Source: Betaproteobacteria bacterium (GTDB lineage Bacteria > Pseudomonadota > Gammaproteobacteria > Burkholderiales > Rhodocyclaceae). From it: 47,354 nt of DNA. Of this stretch, positions 19,330-28,819 are shown piece by piece (positions within the stretch are counted from its first letter, which is position 1; the number at the start of each line of letters is the position of its first letter). Below the pieces are notes generated by a model. It saw only the letters and a list, made by a program, of their open reading frames with translations, was not told the DNA's origin and did not search any database. The translations under genes and the position numbers were made by a program. The stretch is taken from positions 1-47,354 of the forward strand of contig JACQYB010000032.1 in NCBI GenBank assembly GCA_016208415.1, written 5' to 3'.

Positions 19330-19938
19330 ATGAAATTCCTCTTCGACCTCCTCCCCGTCATATTCTTCTTCGCCGCCTTCAAGTTCGGCGAGCGCGATCC
19401 AACCACCGCGGCCAGCCTGTTGGGCAGCCTCGCGGCGGTCGGGAGCATCACCCCGGACCAGGCACCCATACTGCTCGCCACTGCGGTCGCCATCGTCGCC
19501 ACCATCGGCCAGGTGATGTGGCTGCTGATGCGGGGACGCAAGGTGGATCACATGCTATGGGCCAGCCTCGGAATCATCGTGGTATTCGGGGGGGCCACGA
19601 TCCTCCTGCATGACGAGACTTTCATCAAATGGAAGCCGACGGTCCTCTACTGGCTGTTCGCTGCCGTGCTCCTGGCGTCGGCGGCCCTGTGGCGCAAGAA
19701 CCTGGTGCGCAGCATCATGGAGCCGCAGCTCAGCCTGCCCGAGCCCGTGTGGAGCCGCCTCAACACCGCCTGGATCGGATTCTTCTCCCTGATGGGGGTA
19801 TTGAACCTCTTCGTCGCCTTCAGTTTTCCCATCGACGTCTGGGTTAACTTCAAGCTGTTCGGCGGCATGGGGCTGATGCTGGCCTTCGTGCTGGGACAAG
19901 GCGTGTTCCTGTCGCGTTATCTGGAGGAGAAGCAGTAA
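19330..19938 (+). CDS. yciB: Inner membrane-spanning protein YciB (septation protein A)
   Basis: Polytopic inner-membrane protein of 202 residues in the IspZ/YciB family, implicated in envelope integrity and cell division. Begins [18 protein letters not shown], contains [10 protein letters not shown] and [21 protein letters not shown], and has five to six hydrophobic helices. Its TAA overlaps the ATG of the next gene (TAATG), so yciB and yciI are translationally coupled. Confidence 0.93.
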   Translation: MKFLFDLLPVIFFFAAFKFGERDPTTAASLLGSLAAVGSITPDQAPILLATAVAIVATIGQVMWLLMRGRKVDHMLWASLGIIVVFGGATILLHDETFIKWKPTVLYWLFAAVLLASAALWRKNLVRSIMEPQLSLPEPVWSRLNTAWIGFFSLMGVLNLFVAFSFPIDVWVNFKLFGGMGLMLAFVLGQGVFLSRYLEEKQ

Positions 19939-20240
19939 TGCTCTACGCCCTGATCGGCGAGGATGCGCCCGGCTCGCTGGAGCAGCGCATCGCCGCGCGG
20001 CCGGATCATCTGGTACGGCTACGCACGTTGCAGGCCGAGGGACGCATGGTCCTGGCGGGGCCCTTCCCCGCCATCGACGCCAGCGACCCCGGTGCCGCGG
20101 GCTTCCTCGGCAGCCTGATCGTCGCCGACTTCGCCTCCCTGGCCGATGCCCGGGCGTGGATGGAAGCCGACCCCTACGTCGCGGCCGGGGTCTATGCCCG
20201 TACCGAAGTACGCCCCTTCCGCAAGGTGTTTCCGGAATGA
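19938..20240 (+). CDS. yciI: YciI family protein
   Basis: Small cytoplasmic protein of 100 residues with the YCII ferredoxin-like fold: LYALIGEDAPGSLEQR, RPDHL with its conserved His, GPFPAIDASDPGAAGF, and ADPYVAAGVY at the end. Members resemble muconolactone isomerase-type folds; the biological role is not settled. Starts within the yciB stop and ends by overlapping the ATG of bolA, so the three genes form one translational chain. Confidence 0.9.
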   Translation: MLYALIGEDAPGSLEQRIAARPDHLVRLRTLQAEGRMVLAGPFPAIDASDPGAAGFLGSLIVADFASLADARAWMEADPYVAAGVYARTEVRPFRKVFPE

Positions 20241-20500
20241 ACGTCGCCGATGCCATGCGCGAGCGCCTGGCGTCGCTGGCGCCGTTGGCCGTGGACATCA
20301 TCGACGACAGCGCCCGCCACGCCGGACATGCCGGTGCGCGCAGCGGCGGCGGGCACTATCACCTGCGTATCGTCTCCGAGCGGTTCGCCGGCCGGGCGCC
20401 GCTGGCCCGCCACCGGCTGGTCCATGAAGCCCTGGGCGAAATGATGCACCACGAAATCCACGCCCTCAGCATCCAGGCGCTGACGCCGGAAGAGGCGTGA
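20237..20500 (+). CDS. BolA family protein
   Basis: BolA-type protein of 87 residues, normally a partner of monothiol glutaredoxins in Fe-S handling and a regulator of stress morphology. The helix-turn core is visible in GGHYHLRIVSERFAGRAPLARHRLVHEAL, with the conserved C-terminal His in HEIHALSIQALTPEE. Start ATG 20237 overlaps the yciI stop (ATGA). It is closer to the short BolA/IbaG type than to full-length E. coli BolA; I leave the symbol blank for that reason. Confidence 0.9.
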   Translation: MNVADAMRERLASLAPLAVDIIDDSARHAGHAGARSGGGHYHLRIVSERFAGRAPLARHRLVHEALGEMMHHEIHALSIQALTPEEA

Positions 20501-20547
20501 GCACCTTTCCGCCGACCCTACCGATTTCTCTGCAAAGGAAGCAACGC

Positions 20548-21342
20548 ATGAAACGTTCCGCATTCTCGATTTCGCTCCTCGCCGCCGCCCTCCTGGCGCT
20601 GCCCGGCGTGGCCGTGGCGCAGACCGGCGCCAAGTCCGCCATCAAGGTCAATGGCGTAGTCATACCGCAGTCCAGTTTCGACGCCATCGTCGATGAGCAG
20701 AAGACCCGGGGCATTCCGGACAACGAGCAACTGCGCGCCCAGGTGAAGGAGGAACTGGTGCGCCGCGAGATCCTCGCCCAGGCGGCCAAGACCAAGAACC
20801 TCGACAAGCGGGCCGACGTCGCTGCGCAAATGGACATGGCGCGCCAGGCGGTGCTGATTCGCGCCTATCTGCAGGATCACATCAAGGCCCACCCCGTGAC
20901 CGACGAGGCGGTGCGCAAGGAGTACGAGAACATCAGCAAGCAGCTCGGCAGCAAGGAATACAAGTCCCGCCACATCCTCGTCGAAAAGGAAGACGACGCC
21001 AAGGCGATCATCGAGCGGCTGAAGAAGGGCGAGAAATTCGAAGAACTGGCCAAGCAGTCCAAGGATCCGGGCTCACGGGAGCGGGGTGGCGATCTGGGCT
21101 GGAGCTCGCCGGCGGCTTACACCAAGGCTTTCGGGGAAGCCCTGGCCAGGCTGGAGAAGGGCAAGACCACGGACGCTCCGGTGAAGACCGAATTCGGATA
21201 CCACGTCATCCACCTCGAAGACGTGCGCGACCTCAAGGCGCCATCGCTGGCCGAGGTCAAGCCCAGCCTGCAGCAGCGTCTGGAGCAGCAGACGGTGGAG
21301 AAGCACATCATGGAACTGCGCGCCAAGGCCAAGGTGGAATAA
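20548..21342 (+). CDS. Periplasmic peptidylprolyl isomerase, parvulin type
   Basis: Exported foldase of 264 residues. A Sec signal peptide (MKRSAFSISLLAAALLALPG) ends near AVAQ. A SurA/PrsA-like helical chaperone N-domain follows, then a PpiC rotamase domain from about residue 145 with RHILVEKEDDAKAI, ELAKQSKDPGSRERGGDLGW and KTEFGYHVIHLEDVR. ATG 20548 has AAAGGAAG about seven bases upstream; a GTG at 20497 would put 17 residues before the signal peptide and is rejected. Last gene before a strong terminator. Confidence 0.92.
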   Translation: MKRSAFSISLLAAALLALPGVAVAQTGAKSAIKVNGVVIPQSSFDAIVDEQKTRGIPDNEQLRAQVKEELVRREILAQAAKTKNLDKRADVAAQMDMARQAVLIRAYLQDHIKAHPVTDEAVRKEYENISKQLGSKEYKSRHILVEKEDDAKAIIERLKKGEKFEELAKQSKDPGSRERGGDLGWSSPAAYTKAFGEALARLEKGKTTDAPVKTEFGYHVIHLEDVRDLKAPSLAEVKPSLQQRLEQQTVEKHIMELRAKAKVE

Positions 21343-21425
21343 CTCGGCGTGGCGAAGGCAACGCGCGCGAGAGGGGCGCCGCCGCCAAGCGACACAGTCC
21401 GCGTCTTGTGACTTCGCAGCAACGA

Positions 21426-21453
21426 AACGGGGGCCACGGCCCCCGTTCTTTTC
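21426..21453 (+). terminator. Rho-independent terminator after the parvulin gene
   Basis: AACGGGGGC and GCCCCCGTT arms with a four-base loop, followed by TCTTTTC. Lies between the convergent parvulin gene and purL, and ends the msrB-to-parvulin run; the stem could also serve purL on the other strand. Confidence 0.85.
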
Positions 21454-21472
21454 TCTTGCCGTCCCGGAAACC

Positions 21473-24400
21473 CTACCCCAGCCAGCGCCGGGCGTTGCGG
21501 AACATGCGCAACCAGGGTCCGTCCTCGCCCCAGTGGGGCGGATGCCAGGACATCTGCACGGTGCGGAAGACACGCTCCGGGTGGGGCATCATGATGGTGA
21601 AGCGCCCGTCCGCGCTACTCACGCCGGTGATGCCCGCGGGCGAGCCGTTGGGGTTGGCCGGATAACCGACCGCCGGCGCCCCGGCACCATCGATGAAGCG
21701 CATGGCCACGACAACCCGCGCCATGGCCTGCGCGTCCTCCCACACCGCCCGCCCCTCGCCGTGGGACACCACCACCGGCAGCCCGCTCCCCGCCATGTCG
21801 GCGAAGAACAGCGACGGGCTTTGCGGCACCTCCACCATCACCAGCCGTGCCTCGAACTGCTCGCTGCGATTGCGCACGAAGCGCGGCCAGTCCTGGGCGC
21901 CGGGAATGATCTGCGCGAGGTGGCTCATCATCTGACAGCCGTTGCACACGCCCAGGGCGAAGGTATCCCCGCGGCCGAAGAAGGCCGAGAACTCCTCGCG
22001 CAGGCGCACGTTGAACAGGATGGACTTGGCCCACCCCTGGCCGGCGCCCAGCACGTCACCGTAGGAGAAGCCGCCGCAGGCCGCCAGGCCGGCGAAATCC
22101 GCCAGATGCACCCTGCCCGTCTGCAGGTCGGTCATGTGCACGTCGAAGGGCGCAAAACCAGCGCGTTCGAACGCCGCCGCCATTTCCACCTGGCCGTTGA
22201 CGCCCTGCTCGCGCAGGATCGCAACGCGCGGTCTGGCGCCGGTGGCGATGTATGGCGCCGCCACGTCCTGCGCCGGATCGAAGCTCAACTGCGCGCGCAG
22301 CGCAGGATCGCCAGGCGCCTGCAGGGCATCGAACTCCTCCTGGGCGCACTGCGGATCGTCGCGCAGCCGCTGGATCTCAAAGCTGGTCTGCGCCCAGATG
22401 CGCTGCAGCCCGGCACGCGTGCCGCTGAAAACACGTTTGGCGTTGCGCCAGACACGCACCTCGTCGGCGCCGTTGGGTTCGCCGATGAAATGGCTGTGGG
22501 CGCCCAGTCCGGCGGCGCGCAAGACCTCCATCACCCGCGAACGGTCGGCGCGCCGGATCTGCACCACCGCGCCCAGTTCCTCGGCAAACAAGGCGGCGAA
22601 CACACGGTCGGTGAAGCGCCCCCTGACGGTGTCCGGCCGCTTCTCCAGCCCGTCCACATCGGCCAACAGCGGATCCCAGGCGATGGTGTCGAGGTTGATG
22701 GAAACGCCGCAGTGCGAGGCAAAGGCCATCTCGCACGCGGTGGCAAACAGGCCGCCGTCGGAGCGGTCGTGGTAGGCCAGCAGCAGCCCCTCGCGGTTGA
22801 GTTGCCGGATGGCGCCGAAGTAGCGCATCAGTGCGTCGGGTTCGATGTCCGGCACATGTTCGCCGGTGGCGCCGTACGCCTGCGCCAGTGCCGAGCCGCC
22901 CAGGCGGTTGCGCCCCTGCCCCAGGTCGATGAGCAGCAGGTCGGTGTCGCCCCCGTCTACCACCAGTTGCGGCGTGAGGCTGCGGCGCACGTCCTCCACC
23001 GGCGCGAACGCGGTGACGATGAGCGACAGCGGCGCCACCACCTGGCGTGCCTCGCCGTTCTCCGTCCACGCCGTGCGCATGGACAGGGAATCCTTGCCCA
23101 CCGGGATGCTCACACCCAGCGCCGTGCAGAACTCCAGCGCCACGGACTTCACCGTCTCGAACAGCGCCGCATCCTCCCCCGGCTGCCCTGCCGCGGCCAT
23201 CCAGTTGGCCGACAGCTTGACCCGCCCCAGGTCCGCCACCGCCGCGGCGGCCAGGTTGGTGAGCGCCTCGCCCACCGCCATGCGCCCGGAGGCGGGTGCG
23301 TCCAGCACCGCCAGCGGCGTGCGCTCGCCCATGGCGAAGGCCTCGCCCAGGTAGCCCTCGAAGGACATGGCGGTGACGGCGCAATCGGCCACCGGCACCT
23401 GCCACGGTCCCACCATCTGGTCGCGTACCGTCAGCCCGCCGACCGTACGGTCACCAATGGTGATGAGGAAGGACTTGGATGCCACCGCGGGCATGCGCAA
23501 CACCCGCCCGCAGGCCTCGTCCAGATCCACGTCGGTGACGTCGAAGGGCGCGGCGTGGGTTGCCCGCGATGCCACCTTGCGATGCATGCGCGGCGCCTTG
23601 CCGAGCACCATTTCCAGATCCAGGTCCACCGCGTTGCCGCCGAAGTGGCTGTCGGCCACCCGCAGGTGCCCGTCGGCGGTGGCCTCGCCCAGGACGGCGA
23701 AGGGGCAGCGTTCGCGTTGGGCGAGCCGCGCGAATTCCTCCAGCCGCGACGGCGCGAGGGCCAGCACGTAGCGCTCCTGGGCCTCGTTGCACCACAGTTC
23801 GAGCGGGCTCATGCCCGACTCCTCGCTGGGCACGCGGCGCAGCTCCAGCCTGGCGCCGCAGCCTGCGCCGTGAGCCAGTTCGGGCAAGGCATTGGAAATG
23901 CCCCCGGCGCCCACGTCGTGAATGGCCAGGATGGGGTTGTCATCGATGACCTCGCCCTGCGGGCTGCGGGTACCCATCTGCCAGCAGCGATCGATGACTT
24001 CCTGGGCGCGGCGCTGCATCTCCGGATTGCCCCGCTGCACCGAAGCGAAATCCAGTTCCGCGGCATTGGTTCCGGTGGCCATGCTGGAGGCGGCCCCTCC
24101 GCCCAGCCCGATGAGCATGCCCGGCCCCCCGAGCTGGATGAGCAGCGTGCCGGCGGGAAATTCCACCTTGTGGGAATCGCGGGCGGCGATGTTGCCCACG
24201 CCGCCGGCGATCATGATGGGCTTGTGGTAGCCCCGCACGCACCCCTGGACCTCCTGCTCATAGGTGCGGAAGTAGCCCGCCAGGTTGGGACGGCCGAACT
24301 CGTTGTTGAACGCCGCCGCGCCGATGGGCCCCTCGATCATGATGGATAGTGCCGAGGCGATGCGCTCCGGGCGCCCATAGTCCCGTTCCCAGGGTTGTTC

Positions 24401-25435
24401 GAAGCCCGGGATGCGCAGGTTGGACACCGAAAACCCCGCCAATCCGGCCTTGGGCTTGGCGCCGCGGCCGGTGGCGCCCTCGTCGCGGATCTCGCCGCCG
24501 GAGCCCGTGGCCGCGCCCGGAAAGGGCGAAATGGCAGTGGGATGGTTGTGGGTCTCCACCTTGGCCAGGATGTGGGCAAGTTCCTCGCGCCACGTCCAGG
24601 CACCGTCGGGACCGGGCATCAGGCGGCGAACCACGGCCCCCTCGATCACCGCGGCGTTGTCCGAATAGGCCACCACCGTGCCCTCGGGGTGGGCGCGGTG
24701 GGTCTCGCGGACCATGCCGAACAGCGTCTGTTCGCGCGCCACGCCGTCGATCTCCCACGAGGCGTTGAAGATCTTGTGGCGGCAGTGCTCCGAATTGGCC
24801 TGGGCGAACATCATCAATTCCACGTCGGTGGGATTGCGGCCGATACGGGTGAAATTCGCCACCAGGTAGTCGATCTCGTCCCCGGACAGGGCCAGGCCCA
24901 GTTCGCCGTTGGCGGCCTCCAGCGCAGCACGCCCGCCGTCCATCACATCCACCGTGGCCAGGGGTCGCGGCGGGTAGTGGTGGAACAACGCATCGGCGTC
25001 GCCCGGATCGTGCAGGACCGATTCCGTCATGCGATCGTGGAGCAGCGGCAGCAACGCCGCGTGATGCCCGGCATCGATCCCGCCCGGGCAGTCGAGCCGG
25101 AAGGCGGTGCCGCGCTCGATCCGTACCACTTCCGCAAAGCCGCACTGGCGCGCGATCTCCGTGGCCTTGGAGGACCAGGGCGAGATGGTGCCCAGGCGCG
25201 GTGTCACCAGCCACAGCTCGCCGGTCGGCAGCGGCGCCGGGCTGATGCCGCCCAGCAGATCCCCCAGCCGGCCCTGGACCCCCGTCGTCAGCGGCGCAGA
25301 CAGCTCGATAAAATACTGGTGCTCCGCGCTCACCCCCCGCAGCCACGGCAGGACACGATTCAGGGACTGGCGCAGGCGCGCGAGGCGCCCTTCCGACAGG
25401 GCGGCGCGGCCGCGAAGCTTGAGGATTTCTGGCAT
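21473..25435 (-). CDS. purL: Phosphoribosylformylglycinamidine synthase
   Basis: Single-chain FGAM synthase of de novo purine synthesis; converts FGAR, glutamine and ATP to FGAM. The 1320 residues have the proteobacterial long-form order. An N-terminal PurS-like domain precedes the linker ([14 protein letters not shown]) and two AIRS-type halves ([28 protein letters not shown]). The glutamine amidotransferase domain has nucleophile Cys in [12 protein letters not shown] and the His-Glu pair in [12 protein letters not shown] 25435 gives the usual start. A perfect TATAAT -10 (minus strand, 25474-25479) precedes it. Divergent from cnoX. Confidence 0.97.
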   Translation of the reverse strand: MPEILKLRGRAALSEGRLARLRQSLNRVLPWLRGVSAEHQYFIELSAPLTTGVQGRLGDLLGGISPAPLPTGELWLVTPRLGTISPWSSKATEIARQCGFAEVVRIERGTAFRLDCPGGIDAGHHAALLPLLHDRMTESVLHDPGDADALFHHYPPRPLATVDVMDGGRAALEAANGELGLALSGDEIDYLVANFTRIGRNPTDVELMMFAQANSEHCRHKIFNASWEIDGVAREQTLFGMVRETHRAHPEGTVVAYSDNAAVIEGAVVRRLMPGPDGAWTWREELAHILAKVETHNHPTAISPFPGAATGSGGEIRDEGATGRGAKPKAGLAGFSVSNLRIPGFEQPWERDYGRPERIASALSIMIEGPIGAAAFNNEFGRPNLAGYFRTYEQEVQGCVRGYHKPIMIAGGVGNIAARDSHKVEFPAGTLLIQLGGPGMLIGLGGGAASSMATGTNAAELDFASVQRGNPEMQRRAQEVIDRCWQMGTRSPQGEVIDDNPILAIHDVGAGGISNALPELAHGAGCGARLELRRVPSEESGMSPLELWCNEAQERYVLALAPSRLEEFARLAQRERCPFAVLGEATADGHLRVADSHFGGNAVDLDLEMVLGKAPRMHRKVASRATHAAPFDVTDVDLDEACGRVLRMPAVASKSFLITIGDRTVGGLTVRDQMVGPWQVPVADCAVTAMSFEGYLGEAFAMGERTPLAVLDAPASGRMAVGEALTNLAAAAVADLGRVKLSANWMAAAGQPGEDAALFETVKSVALEFCTALGVSIPVGKDSLSMRTAWTENGEARQVVAPLSLIVTAFAPVEDVRRSLTPQLVVDGGDTDLLLIDLGQGRNRLGGSALAQAYGATGEHVPDIEPDALMRYFGAIRQLNREGLLLAYHDRSDGGLFATACEMAFASHCGVSINLDTIAWDPLLADVDGLEKRPDTVRGRFTDRVFAALFAEELGAVVQIRRADRSRVMEVLRAAGLGAHSHFIGEPNGADEVRVWRNAKRVFSGTRAGLQRIWAQTSFEIQRLRDDPQCAQEEFDALQAPGDPALRAQLSFDPAQDVAAPYIATGARPRVAILREQGVNGQVEMAAAFERAGFAPFDVHMTDLQTGRVHLADFAGLAACGGFSYGDVLGAGQGWAKSILFNVRLREEFSAFFGRGDTFALGVCNGCQMMSHLAQIIPGAQDWPRFVRNRSEQFEARLVMVEVPQSPSLFFADMAGSGLPVVVSHGEGRAVWEDAQAMARVVVAMRFIDGAGAPAVGYPANPNGSPAGITGVSSADGRFTIMMPHPERVFRTVQMSWHPPHWGEDGPWLRMFRNARRWLG

Positions 25436-25473
25436 GGCAAGGGCGTAGCGGCGGGACGGGCTGGAAAGGGCGA

Positions 25474-25479
25474 ATTATA
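25474..25479 (-). promoter_or_regulatory. -10 hexamer of the purL promoter
   Basis: Perfect TATAAT on the minus strand, 38 bp upstream of the purL ATG. No -35 match is present at 16-18 bp, so an activator or extended contacts may be needed. No PurR-like operator was recognised around it. Confidence 0.5.
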
Positions 25480-25568
25480 GCGGAGCGGGTCATCCCGCCC
25501 GCGGGGCCTTGTTCCTGCGCCTTCCGCCCCCATGAATACTGGAACCATCCAGAACAGGGAAACGAGAC

Positions 25569-26429
25569 ATGTCCGAATTTTCCGTCGACGTCGGCAGCCA
25601 GGACTTCCAGCAGAAGGTGATCGAAGCTTCCCGGCGCGTACCCGTGGTGGTGGACTTCTGGGCACCCTGGTGCGGGCCGTGCCGCACGCTGGGACCCATC
25701 CTGGAGAAGCTCGCGGGCGAATTCCAGGGCCGCTTCATCCTCGCCAAGGTCAATTCCGATCAGGATCCGGAACTCTCGATGCAATACGGCGTGCGCGGCA
25801 TCCCCGCCGTCAAGGCCTTCGTGGATGGAAGGCTGGCCGACGAATTCACCGGCGCGCTACCCGAATCGGCGGTACGGGAGTTCCTGCAGAGCCTGATGCC
25901 CTCCCCTGCGGAACCGCTGCGCCAGCAGGCCCGGCAAGCCCTGGCCCGGGGCGATGCGCCCGCCGCCCGCAGACTGCTCGGCGAGGCGGTTCAACTCGAC
26001 CCCCGCAACGAAGCCGCCCGCCTCGACCTTGCCGAACTGCTCGTCACCACCCGGGATTTCGACGACGCCCGGTCCATCCTGGACGAGATCGCCCCCGGGG
26101 CCCGCGACGGCGCCAGGCTGGAAGCCTTGCAGGCACGGCTCACCCTTGCGCGGGCAAGCTCCGGGGATGCCGATCCGGCAGCCCTGCAGGCACGCATCGC
26201 CGCCGATCCCGGCGATCTGGAGGCACGCCTGGAGTGGGCCAATCTCCTCGCCCTCTCCCAGGAATACCGCCCGGCCATGGACCAGCTTCTGGAGGTGGTC
26301 CGTCGCGACCGCGGCTTCCGCGACGACGCCGCTCGCACCACCCTGGTGGCGCTGTTCAACCTGCTCGGCTCCGACAGCGACCTGGTGCGCGAATACCGCC
26401 GCGAACTCGCTGCGGCGCTGAATCGCTGA
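25569..26429 (+). CDS. cnoX: Thioredoxin/TPR co-chaperone, CnoX (YbbN) family
   Basis: Cytoplasmic holdase/redox chaperone of 286 residues. An N-terminal thioredoxin fold has an intact active site WCGPC (Cys35, Cys38) and the cis-proline region RGIPAVKAF. A TPR-type helical C-terminal half from about residue 110 follows (PLRQQARQALARGDAPAARRLLGEAV and similar repeats). E. coli CnoX has SQHC in place of CGPC and lacks reductase activity; the CGPC form here should be thioredoxin-active, as in some alphaproteobacterial relatives. The gene is monocistronic, divergent from purL and followed by a hairpin. Confidence 0.9.
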   Translation: MSEFSVDVGSQDFQQKVIEASRRVPVVVDFWAPWCGPCRTLGPILEKLAGEFQGRFILAKVNSDQDPELSMQYGVRGIPAVKAFVDGRLADEFTGALPESAVREFLQSLMPSPAEPLRQQARQALARGDAPAARRLLGEAVQLDPRNEAARLDLAELLVTTRDFDDARSILDEIAPGARDGARLEALQARLTLARASSGDADPAALQARIAADPGDLEARLEWANLLALSQEYRPAMDQLLEVVRRDRGFRDDAARTTLVALFNLLGSDSDLVREYRRELAAALNR

Positions 26430-26457
26430 GCGGCCCATCACTCCGGTCCCGTATCCG

Positions 26458-26487
26458 CGGGAGCGGCCGCACCCGCTCCCGTTTCTC
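26458..26487 (+). terminator. Putative intrinsic terminator after cnoX
   Basis: CGGGAGCGG and CCGCTCCCG form a nine-base stem with a six-base loop, followed by TTTCTC. The T-tract is short but the stem is strong. Confidence 0.65.
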
Positions 26488-26659
26488 GCGCTTCCCTCTG
26501 CACTTCCCCTCTCCCCCCCGTCCGACCTTCGCGCTGCACCAAACGGATTAGCCCACCAAGCCAATTGCGCTGCCATGACGATTGGCATGAAATACGCGCC
26601 ATTCTAGGGACGGATGCGGGTCCCGGCGCAGACCGGCACCCGCGGTGCAGAGAACAAAT

Positions 26660-27358
26660 ATGCAAGTCTTCAGCAACACACACTCCCCTCGGCATATCGG
26701 CGCCCGGGTGGCCGCCACCCGCACATCGGTTGCCGCCGTCGCCCTGGCCGCCGGGTTGGCCTTCGCGCCGCCTGCGTGCGCCATGTCGTCTGTCGCCACA
26801 TGGTCCTTGCCGGCGGCACCGTCGCATGCCGTGGGAAGTTGGCAGGTCGCGATGCCACGGCTGCCCATCGGCGGCCATGCCCAACCCGTGGCGCCACGGC
26901 TCAGGCCCTACCTGCCGGAATTGCGCGACGCTTCCGCCCTGTTCCTCCCGCGGATGGAAGGGGTCACGACGCCCTGGTTCTCCGCCACGGACCCGGGTCG
27001 CGCGGTGCATGCCGCCGTGTTCGAACGGCCCTCGCGCCTCGCGCTACCGGCATCCTCCGAGCCGCTCCAGGCGGTACGTCCCACCGGATCGGCCGACAGC
27101 CTCGTGCTCGCCCTTGTTGACGCGGTGTTCGGCTCGACCCCCTCCGAGCGCGTCCTGGGCGCGACACGCCTGATCGAACCGCTGCTGGGCACCAGCGTCG
27201 GTCCGCAGCCGATCAGGTTCGCCAGCGCTGGCTCGTCCCTGAACATCGACCACACCTCCGACACGGCACCCGCCCACCGGGACCCATGGGGCATGCTCAT
27301 GGGCGGCGCGGCGCTGTTCGCCTTCAGCGTGCACCGCCGCATATCCAGCGCGACATAG
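26660..27358 (+). CDS. Secreted hypothetical protein with PEP-CTERM-like C-terminus
   Basis: A 232-residue protein of no family I recognise. The N-terminus looks like a long Sec signal (hydrophobic VAAVALAAGLAFAPPACA, cleavage near residue 41). The middle is Pro/Ala/Arg-rich without known domains. The last 25 residues read DPWGMLMGGAALFAFSVHRR followed by five small residues: an acidic-Pro-Trp motif, one hydrophobic helix and a double Arg. This is the tripartite layout of exosortase (PEP-CTERM) sorting signals, with DPW in place of PEP. ATG 26660 is chosen over an in-frame GTG 15 bases upstream. No exosortase gene is in the window. Confidence 0.6.
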   Translation: MQVFSNTHSPRHIGARVAATRTSVAAVALAAGLAFAPPACAMSSVATWSLPAAPSHAVGSWQVAMPRLPIGGHAQPVAPRLRPYLPELRDASALFLPRMEGVTTPWFSATDPGRAVHAAVFERPSRLALPASSEPLQAVRPTGSADSLVLALVDAVFGSTPSERVLGATRLIEPLLGTSVGPQPIRFASAGSSLNIDHTSDTAPAHRDPWGMLMGGAALFAFSVHRRISSAT

Positions 27359-27413
27359 TTGCCGGTTCCAGGCGCGCGGTGCGGCGCCGTCCCTGCCGGA
27401 TCGCACCCGGTCC

Positions 27414-28607
27414 TCAGCCCGTGAACGCCTGAATCCCCGTCTGCGCCCGGCCCAGGATGAGGGCGTGGATGTCGTGGGTGCCCTCGTAGGTATTCACCAC
27501 TTCAAGATTCACCAGGTGGCGGATCACCCCGAACTCGTCGGAAATCCCGTTGCCGCCCAGCATGTCCCGCGCCACGCGGGCGATCTCCAGCGCCTTGCCA
27601 CAGGAATTGCGTTTCATGATGGAGGTGATTTCCACCGCCGCCGTGCCCTCGTCCTTCATGCGGCCCAGGCGCAGGCAACCCTGCAGCCCCAGGGTGATCT
27701 CCGTCTGCATGTCGGCGAGCTTCTTCTGGATGAGCTGGTTGGCGGCCAGCGGACGGCCGAATTGCTTGCGGTCCAGCACGTATCGCCGCGCCCGATGCCA
27801 GCAGTCTTCGGCGGCGCCCAGCGCGCCCCAGGCGATGCCGTAGCGCGCCGAATCGAGACAGGCAAAGGGCCCTTTCAGGCCGCTCGCCCCGGCCAGCAGG
27901 TTTTCCTGCGGCACGAACACCTCGTCCAGAAGGATCTCTCCGGTGACCGAGGTGCGCAGTCCCACCTTGCCGTGGATCACCGGCGCGCTCATCCCCGCCC
28001 AACCCTTCTCCAGAACGAAGCCGCGTATCTTCCGGTCTTCGGTCTTCGCCCAGACGATGAACACGTCGGCGATGGGGGCGTTGGAAATCCACATCTTGGT
28101 ACCGTTGAGCCGGTAGCCCCCCTCCACGGCCCGGGCACGGGTGACCATCCCGCCCGGGTCGGAGCCGTGGTTGGGCTCGGTCAGGCCGAAGCAGCCGATC
28201 CATTCCCCGCTGGCCAGGCGCGGCAGGTAGCGACGCCGCTGCGCCTCGGTGCCGAAGCGGAAGATAGGCAGCATCACCAGGGACGACTGCACGCTCATCA
28301 TGGAGCGGAAGCCGGAATCCACGCGCTCGATCTCGCGCGCGATCAGGCCGTAGCTGACGTGGTTCAGCCCCGCGCCCCCGTACTCCTCGGGAATCGTCGG
28401 CCCCAGCAGGCCGAGCGCGCCCATCTCGCGGAAGATCGAGGGGTCGCCGTGCTCGTCCCGAAACGCCTTGAGCACCCGCGGCTGCAGCCGCTCGCGGCAA
28501 AACCGGGCCGTGCTGTCACGGATCAGGCGCTCCTCGGACGTCAGTTGCTGCTCCAGCAACAACGGATCGGCCCAATCGAACGTGGTCGTGGACGCGGTGT
28601 CGGTCAC
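27414..28607 (-). CDS. gcdH: Glutaryl-CoA dehydrogenase
   Basis: FAD enzyme that dehydrogenates and decarboxylates glutaryl-CoA to crotonyl-CoA in lysine, tryptophan and benzoyl-CoA-type degradation. The 397 residues contain ACAD signatures ([44 protein letters not shown]). The GcdH-specific C-terminal stretch [20 protein letters not shown] includes the catalytic Glu. The start is GTG 28607, supported by AAGGAG at 28615-28620 on the minus strand; 30 further upstream codons are open but lack conservation. Assignment to GcdH rather than another ACAD rests on that C-terminal motif. Confidence 0.92.
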   Translation of the reverse strand: MTDTASTTTFDWADPLLLEQQLTSEERLIRDSTARFCRERLQPRVLKAFRDEHGDPSIFREMGALGLLGPTIPEEYGGAGLNHVSYGLIAREIERVDSGFRSMMSVQSSLVMLPIFRFGTEAQRRRYLPRLASGEWIGCFGLTEPNHGSDPGGMVTRARAVEGGYRLNGTKMWISNAPIADVFIVWAKTEDRKIRGFVLEKGWAGMSAPVIHGKVGLRTSVTGEILLDEVFVPQENLLAGASGLKGPFACLDSARYGIAWGALGAAEDCWHRARRYVLDRKQFGRPLAANQLIQKKLADMQTEITLGLQGCLRLGRMKDEGTAAVEITSIMKRNSCGKALEIARVARDMLGGNGISDEFGVIRHLVNLEVVNTYEGTHDIHALILGRAQTGIQAFTG

Positions 28608-28765
28608 ATGTCTTCTCCTTGACCGCTGCCGCGGAGAAGCCGCAGCCAGCCGCCCGACTCTAGCGCAATTGCGCTGCCGCGGAGCACGCGGCACCACGCC
28701 CGCGCGCCGTGCGGCACCGTCGCCGCCTTGCAGCTTGTGTTCCCCTCCACGAACTCCCGGTCGCC

Positions 28766-28794
28766 TTGCGCGCGACCGGCCCTTGGGGCATAGT
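28766..28794 (+). promoter_or_regulatory. Putative promoter of the tex remnant
   Basis: TTGCGC (28766-28771) and CATAGT (28789-28794) spaced by 17 bp, ending 25 bp before the ATG at 28820. Modest matches to the sigma70 consensus. Confidence 0.4.
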
Positions 28795-28819
28795 GCGCCC
28801 TTTTTTCGTCCCGCCCGCC

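Noticed and set aside
21533-24349. Very long plus-strand open frame (over 900 codons) opposite purL
   Set aside because: Antisense shadow of a high-G+C gene: His/Arg/Gln-rich, no motif, while purL on the other strand is fully recognisable.
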